IMG/VR virus record: IMGVR_UViG_3300031521_000014
Location: 86,675 to 150,674 of that record
DNA length: 64,000 bases
Reading direction: 5' to 3' (one strand)
Source of the DNA: a virus
A model generated the notes under the pieces. That model was not told where the DNA came from. It did not search any database and saw nothing but the letters and a program-made list of their open reading frames with translations. Each line of letters starts with the position of its first letter. The first letter of the stretch is position 1. Below are positions 1-7,494 of the stretch, one piece after another. Both the position numbers and the translations under genes were made by a program.

Positions 1-1935
1 GCTGCAACAATGATTGCTAAACTTGGTAGCTTTGATGTTTATAAAAATGTTGCTGGTACAAAAGCAGCTTCAGCTAACGCTGGTGTTGTTACATCTGAAC
101 AACTTGGTTACAATTCAGGTACTGTTTTTGGTTCACTAGGTAATGAGGCTTATTCTGAGCAAGAGTATGACAACAGTCTTTACTACTCTATCATGTTTAA
201 CTATGCTGTCGTACGCCAAGAAGACCTTATTGAAGCATTCTTCCCTACTATCGTCATTGATCCTGCACAAACTGCTATCGAAGTCGAGATCAGCCTTCTT
301 AGCTATATGAAAGACTTTGTACATCCTCTTGATGGTTCACCTATCGAAGATACGATGGAAAAAGACTATGTTATCAAAACGCTTTACTCTGAAAAATGGC
401 TTGCAAGTAACAACCTTAAAATCGTTCCTGTTCTTAAAGCTGAAACAGCTGCAAGATTCATGACAGACCTTACTGTTGTTGATAGTTCAGGTTATGAGAC
501 AGTTGATACAGCTCCGTTACTTGTTAACCAAGATCACAACCTTATCTCATTGAGTGCAACTGATCTTATGCTAGATCGTGGTATCATGGATAGATCTGAT
601 TACCTTGACAAAACACTTAAAGTTAAAAACATTTATGTTAAAGTTACAAGTGTTGATGGTACAGGTGCAGATGTTTCTGAAACATTCCGTATCCCGTTAA
701 GTATTTACCTTGCTTCTAACTTCATGCCTGTTCAACAAGGTGAAGTAAGACGTTACCAATTGAATTTTGAGACAAATGATATCATCCTTGATAGCACTTT
801 GAAAACAGCTAAAAACTCTATCTCAAATATCTTTAAAACGTTACTTGCTGCAAATGCCGTTAAACTACATGTATCACTTTCTGGTAAAGTTGATTTACGT
901 ACAGGTACTATGAGTGTTGCTCCGATCAAAACTGAATTGTACAAAGTGTACGATACTGTTGGTAATGAAATTTCTAAAAAAGATCCTTCATATGCTACGA
1001 TCCTTGCTGGTTTCAAATCAATCGAAGTTACAGCTTATGATCCTGAAGCATATAGAACCAATGAGAACACAAGAACTCCAGGTGTTTATTTAACATCTGA
1101 TGTTGTTAAACATGCTTACCAAGTTCCATTCTTATCAGACACAAGTATTCTTGGACCTGAAGTAAAAATCGGTGGTAACCTTTCTGATCTTAGCACTATT
1201 TCTTCTGTTATCGTTTCTACAGGCGCTAGACAATCACTTGCTGGTTTCAAACGTTTGAAAGACACTGCAACTGAATTGAGTTATATTGCTAAATATGGTA
1301 TCAGTGCAAATGCAAGTATTACAGGTATCGGTAGATATTTTGTAAACCCTTACTTTATTGCTGCGCAAATCAATGTTAACGAATCTGTTGACAGTATGTC
1401 TTCAAGTGATCGTTTTGAAGATGTATCTGCTATGCTTAGAAATAAACTTCGTGATGCAGCTATGGAAATGGCTCTTAACTCTAACTATTATGTTGCGTAC
1501 AGAACACTTCGTCCAGGTAAACCACTTCGTGTTGTTATCGGTACAGGTGCAAGAACAAAAATGTATATCATGGGTAAAAACAACGAAGACGTTATCAAAC
1601 TTTCAGATGAGATTGAAGCATATGTATATGCTACTCCATACTCTGAGCTTGAAGGCGTTGTCTATATGTCATTTGCTACAGATGAAGGTTCTAAAGATTC
1701 TAAAATGGATCCATTTAACTTTGGTAACACAATCTGGTCACCATCATTTGTTGTTGATGTTAAGAAACAAACAAACGGTGCAAATAACCGTCTTATCTCT
1801 AACGTTCCTCGTTATGCGCATATCGTTAACCTTCCAGTTCTTTACTATGCAGAGATTTCTGACTTTGGTAGTGTTCTTGGTAAAGTTAGCAAAAATGTTA
1901 ACATTCTTGGTACTGTTGAAATCGAACAAAAATAA
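1..1935 (+). CDS. Probable major capsid protein, 5' end outside the window
   Basis: The frame is open to the window edge: codons for A-A-T precede the first Met at position 10, so the true start may lie upstream and at least 641 residues are present. The protein alternates beta and alpha segments, has an N-terminal region with 'FFPTIVIDP', and ends in beta-rich sequence around 'RYAHIVNLPVLYYAEIS', which fits a large HK97-fold capsid subunit. Codon use is unlike the next genes: Leu is mostly CTT, Ile is ATC or ATT with almost no ATA, and AAC and TTC are frequent, as expected for a very abundant protein. A strong terminator follows directly. In phiKZ the capsid gene is followed by two unknown genes and an RNA polymerase piece, then the portal; the same order appears here. 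An abundant non-virion protein such as the phage nuclear shell is the main alternative. Confidence 0.65.
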   Translation, partial: AATMIAKLGSFDVYKNVAGTKAASANAGVVTSEQLGYNSGTVFGSLGNEAYSEQEYDNSLYYSIMFNYAVVRQEDLIEAFFPTIVIDPAQTAIEVEISLLSYMKDFVHPLDGSPIEDTMEKDYVIKTLYSEKWLASNNLKIVPVLKAETAARFMTDLTVVDSSGYETVDTAPLLVNQDHNLISLSATDLMLDRGIMDRSDYLDKTLKVKNIYVKVTSVDGTGADVSETFRIPLSIYLASNFMPVQQGEVRRYQLNFETNDIILDSTLKTAKNSISNIFKTLLAANAVKLHVSLSGKVDLRTGTMSVAPIKTELYKVYDTVGNEISKKDPSYATILAGFKSIEVTAYDPEAYRTNENTRTPGVYLTSDVVKHAYQVPFLSDTSILGPEVKIGGNLSDLSTISSVIVSTGARQSLAGFKRLKDTATELSYIAKYGISANASITGIGRYFVNPYFIAAQINVNESVDSMSSSDRFEDVSAMLRNKLRDAAMEMALNSNYYVAYRTLRPGKPLRVVIGTGARTKMYIMGKNNEDVIKLSDEIEAYVYATPYSELEGVVYMSFATDEGSKDSKMDPFNFGNTIWSPSFVVDVKKQTNGANNRLISNVPRYAHIVNLPVLYYAEISDFGSVLGKVSKNVNILGTVEIEQK

Positions 1936-1943
1936 TACGTCCT

Positions 1944-1981
1944 TACTACACCTACCTGGAGCAATCCAGGTAGGTGTAGTA
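1944..1981 (+). terminator. Intrinsic terminator after the capsid gene
   Basis: Perfect 17-bp stem (1944-1960 with 1965-1981) around a GCAA tetraloop, followed by a T run at 1991-1996. It begins nine bases after the capsid stop codon. Confidence 0.9.
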
Positions 1982-2002
1982 GTACTTTCGTTTTTTCTTA
2001 AC

Positions 2003-2013
2003 GATATATTATT
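2003..2013 (+). promoter_or_regulatory. Candidate phage promoter (TATATTATT motif)
   Basis: GATATATTATT lies between the capsid terminator and the next start codon, 33 bases upstream of the ATG. The same core occurs upstream of other first genes at 32758, 58393 and 60737. It resembles the AT-rich TATATTAC early promoter reported for phiKZ. Confidence 0.5.
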
Positions 2014-2046
2014 CATTTAGAAATCTGTGTAATAAAAAGGTTGGTT

Positions 2047-3276
2047 ATGGCTATAAAACTACATGATGTAGGAGTTACAGATGTCATTGACGATGAAAAA
2101 CCGTACAGTGACCTTATCTTCTGCGGTGGACCAAATTTATTAAATAACCCTACTGGGTTAAATAGCATAATAGACGATCCTGAGTATAGACACCCAGATC
2201 GTACTAGATATGTATTTACAAATATGGGAAATGATATCTATATGTTAGATGCTAACAATATAGTATCTCCTGTACGATACAAACACTCTCTTACAAATAT
2301 GGGAGTTATTAGTATATTAGAAAAGACCTTTAATATAAAGAGTCTTGAAAAGGGTATTTTCGTAGTTGACTACATTCATATGTACAATACGCCTAATACC
2401 AAATATGCACCTATTTTAGATTACTATATGTCCTCGGACAATGTTGAGATTAGTAGTAAAGAAAAAGAAAAACTATTAAAATTACTAACTCAAAAAGTAG
2501 GTAGGCAATATGCTTCCAAAATGACCATTAGACTTATAAACTTTATTCCTGCCTCAGCACTAGATGAATATAATTATGTTTATTCTAAAGCAGTAGGTTT
2601 ATGTTTTACAAATGGGGAATTGACAGAAGCCTTTACACACCCTTCTAGCAAACATTACACAGAATGCTATAAGGAAGTAACGGATAAACACAGAAATGTG
2701 ATCGTTATAGACATTGTTAACAATGAAAAAGATACATCATACTTTATGAAAATAGGTAATCAAATTACACGGGTATTATCTAGACAAGATCCAACTGCTA
2801 AATCGGGATGTACAGTTGTAATCAAAAAGAATGGTAGTAAAGGTATAACTAAAAAAGTTCCATTATCAGATACTCGATCACTAGGTGTTTATAAAACACA
2901 TGATGAAGCCTATGCTGCTGGTGATATTAGTCTTATGAATGAAAAAGAGAAAATAGAGATAGAAAAACAAAAGATCAAAAATGAAATGGAGAAATTAAAA
3001 ACCGATATTGAATTATATCGCTTGAAAGCTAAAGTTGAATTTAACACAAATGAACAAAAATTACAAATGAGTATATTAGATATGAGAAGTAAGCTTTTAT
3101 CTATCAAAGCGGAGGAGATAAAAGTAGTTCTTGGTATCAAGCAGGCTAACAGTAAATACTATGCTGAGTTATCGTATATGTATAAGAAACAAGAGATAGA
3201 AATAACAAAAGCAGGTATGGATTTAGCAGTTAAAGTAATAACAGTGTTTCAAAGTATCTATAAGTTATTTAAGTAA
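2047..3276 (+). CDS. Unknown protein with C-terminal coiled coil (409 aa)
   Basis: I do not recognise a family. The first ~270 residues are mixed alpha/beta. From about residue 295 to 375 the sequence is rich in E, K, I and L with heptad-like spacing ('EKEKIEIEKQKIKNEMEKL'), so a long coiled coil is likely, followed by a short hydrophobic C-terminus. ATG 2047 is chosen over the in-frame TTG at 2041 because AAAAAGG at 2034-2040 is then six bases upstream. It is the first gene of a unit that runs into the beta-like gene 16 bases downstream. Its position next to the capsid gene and before an RNA polymerase piece matches phiKZ, but that does not give it a function. Confidence 0.85.
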   Translation: MAIKLHDVGVTDVIDDEKPYSDLIFCGGPNLLNNPTGLNSIIDDPEYRHPDRTRYVFTNMGNDIYMLDANNIVSPVRYKHSLTNMGVISILEKTFNIKSLEKGIFVVDYIHMYNTPNTKYAPILDYYMSSDNVEISSKEKEKLLKLLTQKVGRQYASKMTIRLINFIPASALDEYNYVYSKAVGLCFTNGELTEAFTHPSSKHYTECYKEVTDKHRNVIVIDIVNNEKDTSYFMKIGNQITRVLSRQDPTAKSGCTVVIKKNGSKGITKKVPLSDTRSLGVYKTHDEAYAAGDISLMNEKEKIEIEKQKIKNEMEKLKTDIELYRLKAKVEFNTNEQKLQMSILDMRSKLLSIKAEEIKVVLGIKQANSKYYAELSYMYKKQEIEITKAGMDLAVKVITVFQSIYKLFK

Positions 3277-3292
3277 CCATGGGGAGGAAAAT

Positions 3293-5017
3293 GTGAACGA
3301 TATACTGGCTAGAATTATATCTACTACGGCGCCTAAGTTTAATACCAACATAACAGATGGTACTGCAGGTGAGATACTTAAGGGTATACCTGATTTTCTA
3401 GATGATCTTTTTAGAAGAACCATCGCAGATATTGGTGTGACGATACCACTTTCGTATAAAGGGTATAGAAGATTAACTCCTAAAGAAGAGTTTACACGAT
3501 CTTTATTAAATAACAGTAATAAGACTATCTTGGATCTTGCAGAGTCTGATTTCTATATGATTGAATTTCTGTTTGAATACGATGGAAGAGTTATCGTTAA
3601 ACCGCTATATTTACCTTTTGCTGGCGATGGTAATATTATGCGTATTAGCAATACTCCATACATTGTTGTTCCCGTATTATCCGATACCGTTATTTCTCCT
3701 TCCTATAATGAGATATTTGTCAGGTTGCTGATTGACAAGTTTAATATCATAGGACAACTTAGAACCTTTATTATTAATGGTGAGAAAGTACCAGGTCAAG
3801 TAGTTTACAGTAAGATTATGAAAGGAACACCTGTTGGTGATAAGATAGGAAAACCCGTTACACCTGTTTCACTTTATCTATTAGGTAAATATGGTTTTGC
3901 TAAGGTACTTAGAAAATACTGTAATATTACTGATTTCATAGTTACTAATGAAAATGTCGATCATCTTCGTGAAACACATAATGTGTATGAGTCAACAGGA
4001 TTAAAACCTATTAACCTTATCACACCAGGTTATGCACCTCATGATATTAAGATTTGTATACCTATGAAGTATGAGCCTACAACATTCTTAAATAACTTCA
4101 TCTTTGGAATCTTGTATGTCTTTGATATACTTCCTAAAACAGCAGATGAATTCCTCTATCTTCTTAACGGTCGTGAGATTGATGGTAGGGTATACCCCCC
4201 TAATGTTAAGGATGAAATATATATCCATTGGAGAACTATCCTGGGTAGATTATCCTATCGCGACATGTTCTCTATTATGAGAATCACAACAGATGTTAAA
4301 GACCACTTCAACTCTTTAGATACCTATCTTGATAACTTTAATAAAATAAAGTTACAGAACAATGGTATCATGGTAAATGATTTTTACGATATGCTACATT
4401 ATATCATGTTGAACTTTGATACATTGTTACTAACAAGTAAAGAATACAGCAGTGATATTCAAAATAGGTATATTGATATCACTTACTATATGACGAACGA
4501 TATCATCATCGCATTTAACAAGTTGATACAAATGATCAAGCGCAGATCATCTCGTAAATCTATCGTATCTGAAAAAGAGATTCTTAAGATCTTTAAAGAT
4601 GAATTAAAGAGTAAAATTATTTATGGTCTTATTAGCAGCAAGCAAGGACTTAATATTAGTATATCACCTGCTGATTATGTGGGCGATATTAAGTACATGA
4701 AGTGTACTTCCTTATTGCAAGATCAAAACAGAGGTAATGGAGTAAGAGTTAACAGCAACAACTCCTTCCCAGAAAATACAAGAACTCTAAGAGGTCCAGA
4801 TCTCTATCTTGGATCAGTTTATTTCTTACGAAAGTCTTGTCCATCTCCTCGATTTGAATTTAATCTTTATTTAGATTATGACATCCATACTGGTAAGATT
4901 AACATGCCAGAAGATATTAAAAGAGCTGTGGATAAGCTTGATAAATTATTATCAGGTAAAGTTGTCAATGATAACATACCACTTCTTGAATCGGATGAAG
5001 TTATCGGAGAAGATTAA
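3293..5017 (+). CDS. RNA polymerase beta N-terminal-like protein, likely non-virion enzyme (574 aa)
   Basis: GTG start with GGGGAGGA five bases upstream. Around residues 100-125 the pattern 'LPFAGDGNIMRISNTPYIV' resembles 'FPVVNEDGTIRLSGNQYRM' in the 1431-residue beta protein at 47491 and the beta-subunit segment that contains 'INGTERVVVSQ' in bacteria. This suggests the protrusion and lobe part of a second, separate beta subunit. phiKZ-like phages carry two RNA polymerases, and the non-virion enzyme has its beta subunit split in two; in phiKZ the N-terminal half (gp123, from memory) lies three genes after the capsid gene, as here. No catalytic residues are expected in this half. The match is by pattern only, and the gene could be another structural protein of the capsid cluster. 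Confidence 0.5.
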   Translation: MNDILARIISTTAPKFNTNITDGTAGEILKGIPDFLDDLFRRTIADIGVTIPLSYKGYRRLTPKEEFTRSLLNNSNKTILDLAESDFYMIEFLFEYDGRVIVKPLYLPFAGDGNIMRISNTPYIVVPVLSDTVISPSYNEIFVRLLIDKFNIIGQLRTFIINGEKVPGQVVYSKIMKGTPVGDKIGKPVTPVSLYLLGKYGFAKVLRKYCNITDFIVTNENVDHLRETHNVYESTGLKPINLITPGYAPHDIKICIPMKYEPTTFLNNFIFGILYVFDILPKTADEFLYLLNGREIDGRVYPPNVKDEIYIHWRTILGRLSYRDMFSIMRITTDVKDHFNSLDTYLDNFNKIKLQNNGIMVNDFYDMLHYIMLNFDTLLLTSKEYSSDIQNRYIDITYYMTNDIIIAFNKLIQMIKRRSSRKSIVSEKEILKIFKDELKSKIIYGLISSKQGLNISISPADYVGDIKYMKCTSLLQDQNRGNGVRVNSNNSFPENTRTLRGPDLYLGSVYFLRKSCPSPRFEFNLYLDYDIHTGKINMPEDIKRAVDKLDKLLSGKVVNDNIPLLESDEVIGED

Positions 5018-5020
5018 AAA

Positions 5021-5030
5021 CATATTATTT
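5021..5030 (+). promoter_or_regulatory. Weak TATATTATT-like promoter motif
   Basis: CATATTATTT immediately follows the preceding stop codon and shares eight bases with the motif seen upstream of other units. It is 112 bases from the next start, further than the other copies. Confidence 0.3.
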
Positions 5031-5075
5031 AATTAATAACGAACAAGTACGTTAGTAATTGTGAGTTAAACTAGC

Positions 5076-5105
5076 AACCTATAACTAGTTTACTAGTTGC
5101 TGGTT
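5076..5105 (+). other. Leader hairpin of unknown role
   Basis: AACC-TAT-AACTAGT, TT, ACTAGTT-GCT-GGTT forms a 7-bp inner stem, a 3x3 internal loop and a 4-bp outer stem. No T run follows, so it is not a classic terminator; it would lie in the 5' leader of the gene at 5143. The rest of the 5018-5142 gap is AT-rich with a strong AAAGGAAG ribosome site before the ATG. Confidence 0.35.
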
Positions 5106-5142
5106 AACTATAAAAATAAATAAAAACCCAAAGGAAGTAAAC

Positions 5143-6615
5143 ATGTCGAACATAGGTACGGCTCCATTAGAAAATCGTATAATGGAAATTGAAAGAGCTC
5201 TACGTGGCATCTACGTAGATTGTAATCAGGCACGAGCTGATATTAGGAATTATGGTAGAAACATAGTTCCTTTATTAAACGAGGCCAGAGCAATTGATTC
5301 ACAGTTAGGGGCATACGGTTATCCTCCTATCGTAAGTCTTCCTGATTTTGAATATATCAAATATCTTTCGAGTATTTTCCCAGAGAACCAGAATATGTAT
5401 CCGCAACAACAACAGTACCCAATGCAGTCTGTTGGCGGTGGATACATGCAGCCACAAGTAAGAGCACCACAACCACAGGTAACACTTCCTACCCTAGGTG
5501 GTGGGTATGCTATGGGTGGTACAAGTTCTCCTGTAGATTCTACAGATAGATTTGATAAATATGCCCAAGCTCGTCAGAATGTTATTAACCCAACTGCGGC
5601 AGCCATACCAGATCCATTTGATGGATTTGGGAACACAACAACTACTCCAGTAGCTGCTCCTAAGGCTGAGACTAAACCAGTTTATAAACCTTTTGATGGT
5701 AGTGAGTATCCATTGATGTTAGCATCAGGTTTAACAGCTGTTCTTGATAAAGATATTGGTAACTATATCAAATACGATGTGGTTGGTAAGTCTAAAATTG
5801 AAGGTAGAATGAGTGATGATATTTATACTATCAAAAACTTTACCATCTCCAGTACTGACAGAACATCCAGTTTACAATGTATGTGTGCTACAGAGTGTCC
5901 TAAGACATTGGTAACGACGGTGCCAAATATTAAGCGTTTTTATGTTGATAAAGGGTATGTTGATATTTCAGACATTCTTAAGCTCATTGACTACGCTAAT
6001 GATCAAACAGTGTATGATATCGATACGTTATCTACCATGATGCACATGCTGTACGAAATACGTGCTACCGCATTTGCTACATTGGGCAGCTGGGTTGAAG
6101 ACAAATTGGTTATTAAGTTCATTAACCATATGTTATTCTCTGCAGTACTTAAAAACAATATGACTATTAATTCTGACTTTGTTAGTGTTACAGATAACCT
6201 TGAAGTTTTAAAGACTAGACTTATTGATAACACTAAGATTAAACCAGCGATTACTGCTCACAATGCTGAAACATTTGGCATCTTAGCTAAATATGTTTTT
6301 AACCTGATAGGTAATATGACCGTAGAAGAGGAAGAGGACTATCTCTATTTAGAACTTTCTGAGCCATTAACTTTTATTGGTATTACGGATGACTATTTAG
6401 CATCTGATATTACATCTATCGAAAAAGGTCAGGCATGGTTAGTACGCGCTGATAGTTATCCAGAGTTATTTAAATTGTTGGATATTGTTTATAACCTATC
6501 AGATATTTTCAAAGCAACGCGTACGGCAACTATTTACACGCTAGATGAAAAACAAAATGATGTACGTTACACCGTTTACAAAGATATTAATGGTAATTTT
6601 GTTATTGTAAAATAA
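5143..6615 (+). CDS. Unknown protein with Gln/Pro/Gly-rich linker (490 aa)
   Basis: Three regions can be seen. Residues 1-85 are helical. Residues ~86-185 are low complexity, rich in Q, P, G, A and T ('YPQQQQYPMQ', 'VRAPQPQVTLP'), so probably disordered. Residues ~186-490 are a folded alpha/beta region with 'CMCATECPK' near residue 245, a Cys cluster that could bind a metal but has too little context to call. AAAGGAAG lies eight bases before the ATG. The gene is followed after ten bases by the next one, so they are co-transcribed. It lies between an RNA polymerase piece and the portal, in the capsid region of the genome. No family recognised. Confidence 0.85.
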   Translation: MSNIGTAPLENRIMEIERALRGIYVDCNQARADIRNYGRNIVPLLNEARAIDSQLGAYGYPPIVSLPDFEYIKYLSSIFPENQNMYPQQQQYPMQSVGGGYMQPQVRAPQPQVTLPTLGGGYAMGGTSSPVDSTDRFDKYAQARQNVINPTAAAIPDPFDGFGNTTTTPVAAPKAETKPVYKPFDGSEYPLMLASGLTAVLDKDIGNYIKYDVVGKSKIEGRMSDDIYTIKNFTISSTDRTSSLQCMCATECPKTLVTTVPNIKRFYVDKGYVDISDILKLIDYANDQTVYDIDTLSTMMHMLYEIRATAFATLGSWVEDKLVIKFINHMLFSAVLKNNMTINSDFVSVTDNLEVLKTRLIDNTKIKPAITAHNAETFGILAKYVFNLIGNMTVEEEEDYLYLELSEPLTFIGITDDYLASDITSIEKGQAWLVRADSYPELFKLLDIVYNLSDIFKATRTATIYTLDEKQNDVRYTVYKDINGNFVIVK

Positions 6616-6625
6616 GGAGAGTCCT

Positions 6626-7438
6626 GTGGAATCTTTACACGAAAAAGGCCGGATCGTTGTAGTTGACCCTATTAATAGGGTCCCGTTTCTTAAAGCTATG
6701 TTAGCTGAATTTCCTAAGATGGATGACCTCTGGGCAGATGTTATTCAATGTCATACGATGTATGGCAGGAAAGTATATTTTGAAGGCTTAACTGCTGCTG
6801 ATGGAACTTATTTTATCAACAAACTTTTTAACGATGCAACGTCTATGTTAGACTTGCGTGAAAAACTTTATCATAGTATCAAAGATCCTATCCTATTAAA
6901 AGAGATAGATGGATTTCTGACAGTAGCTTTTAACAATTTATCAACACGTATCAACCCTGATAAAACAGTAAAAGCTGCAAGTTTGTTAACGGATCTTGAT
7001 TCTATCCTAGGTACTATAGAACATGTTCCAAGTAATGAATACAGTAATATTTGTTCGTTTGCTTTAGATTCTCTTTTCGAGTATCTTAAAGTATCTTCAG
7101 ATGAAGTCATGACTGAATTATTTGGAGATGATTCTTGCGATGGTTACAATATCATCTCAGATGATCTAGAAATCATTTGGTTACCTATCTTTACACTTGA
7201 GACACTTGTGGTGCTTAATAAGCAAGAAAGTATTGATTCTATCAATACTCATATTCGATACAAGAAACCAGATTTTAAATGGTTTGATGCTATCAATGAT
7301 GTTTTCAATAATGAAAACTTTAATCACAACTTTAAGAAAACACGTACATGTCGCATCTTTATTAATGATCCGTATGTAGGTGTTAAAGATTATAAGCTGC
7401 ATATAAGCAAAGTTGGAAAGCCTGTACTTTTTACGTAA
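6626..7438 (+). CDS. Unknown protein (270 aa), last gene of capsid-side unit
   Basis: GTG start, supported by AAGGAGA five bases upstream; there is no in-frame ATG nearby. The sequence is mixed helix and strand, acidic in the middle ('TELFGDDSCDGYNIISDDLE' near residue 165) and ends in a basic, strand-rich tail. No transmembrane segment, signal peptide or known motif was seen. It converges on the portal gene with a shared terminator between them. No function can be given. Confidence 0.85.
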   Translation: MESLHEKGRIVVVDPINRVPFLKAMLAEFPKMDDLWADVIQCHTMYGRKVYFEGLTAADGTYFINKLFNDATSMLDLREKLYHSIKDPILLKEIDGFLTVAFNNLSTRINPDKTVKAASLLTDLDSILGTIEHVPSNEYSNICSFALDSLFEYLKVSSDEVMTELFGDDSCDGYNIISDDLEIIWLPIFTLETLVVLNKQESIDSINTHIRYKKPDFKWFDAINDVFNNENFNHNFKKTRTCRIFINDPYVGVKDYKLHISKVGKPVLFT

Positions 7439-7447
7439 AAAAATACA

Positions 7448-7481
7448 ACTACACCTATAGCCACATGGCTATAGGTGTAGT
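7448..7481. terminator. Bidirectional terminator between unknown gene and portal
   Basis: Perfect 15-bp stem (7448-7462 with 7467-7481), ACAT loop. An A run precedes it and T-rich sequence follows, so it can end transcripts from both sides. Confidence 0.85.
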
Positions 7482-7494
7482 ATGTTCTTATTCT

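Noticed and set aside
1-1935. Capsid-region protein as the nuclear shell protein (chimallin)
   Set aside because: Size is similar (~640 residues) and expression looks high, but the order capsid, polymerase piece, portal and the beta-rich C-terminus fit a capsid protein better. Not excluded without a search.
1358-2020. Leu-rich open frame overlapping the capsid gene
   Set aside because: Out-of-frame shadow that runs through the terminator hairpin; no ribosome site.
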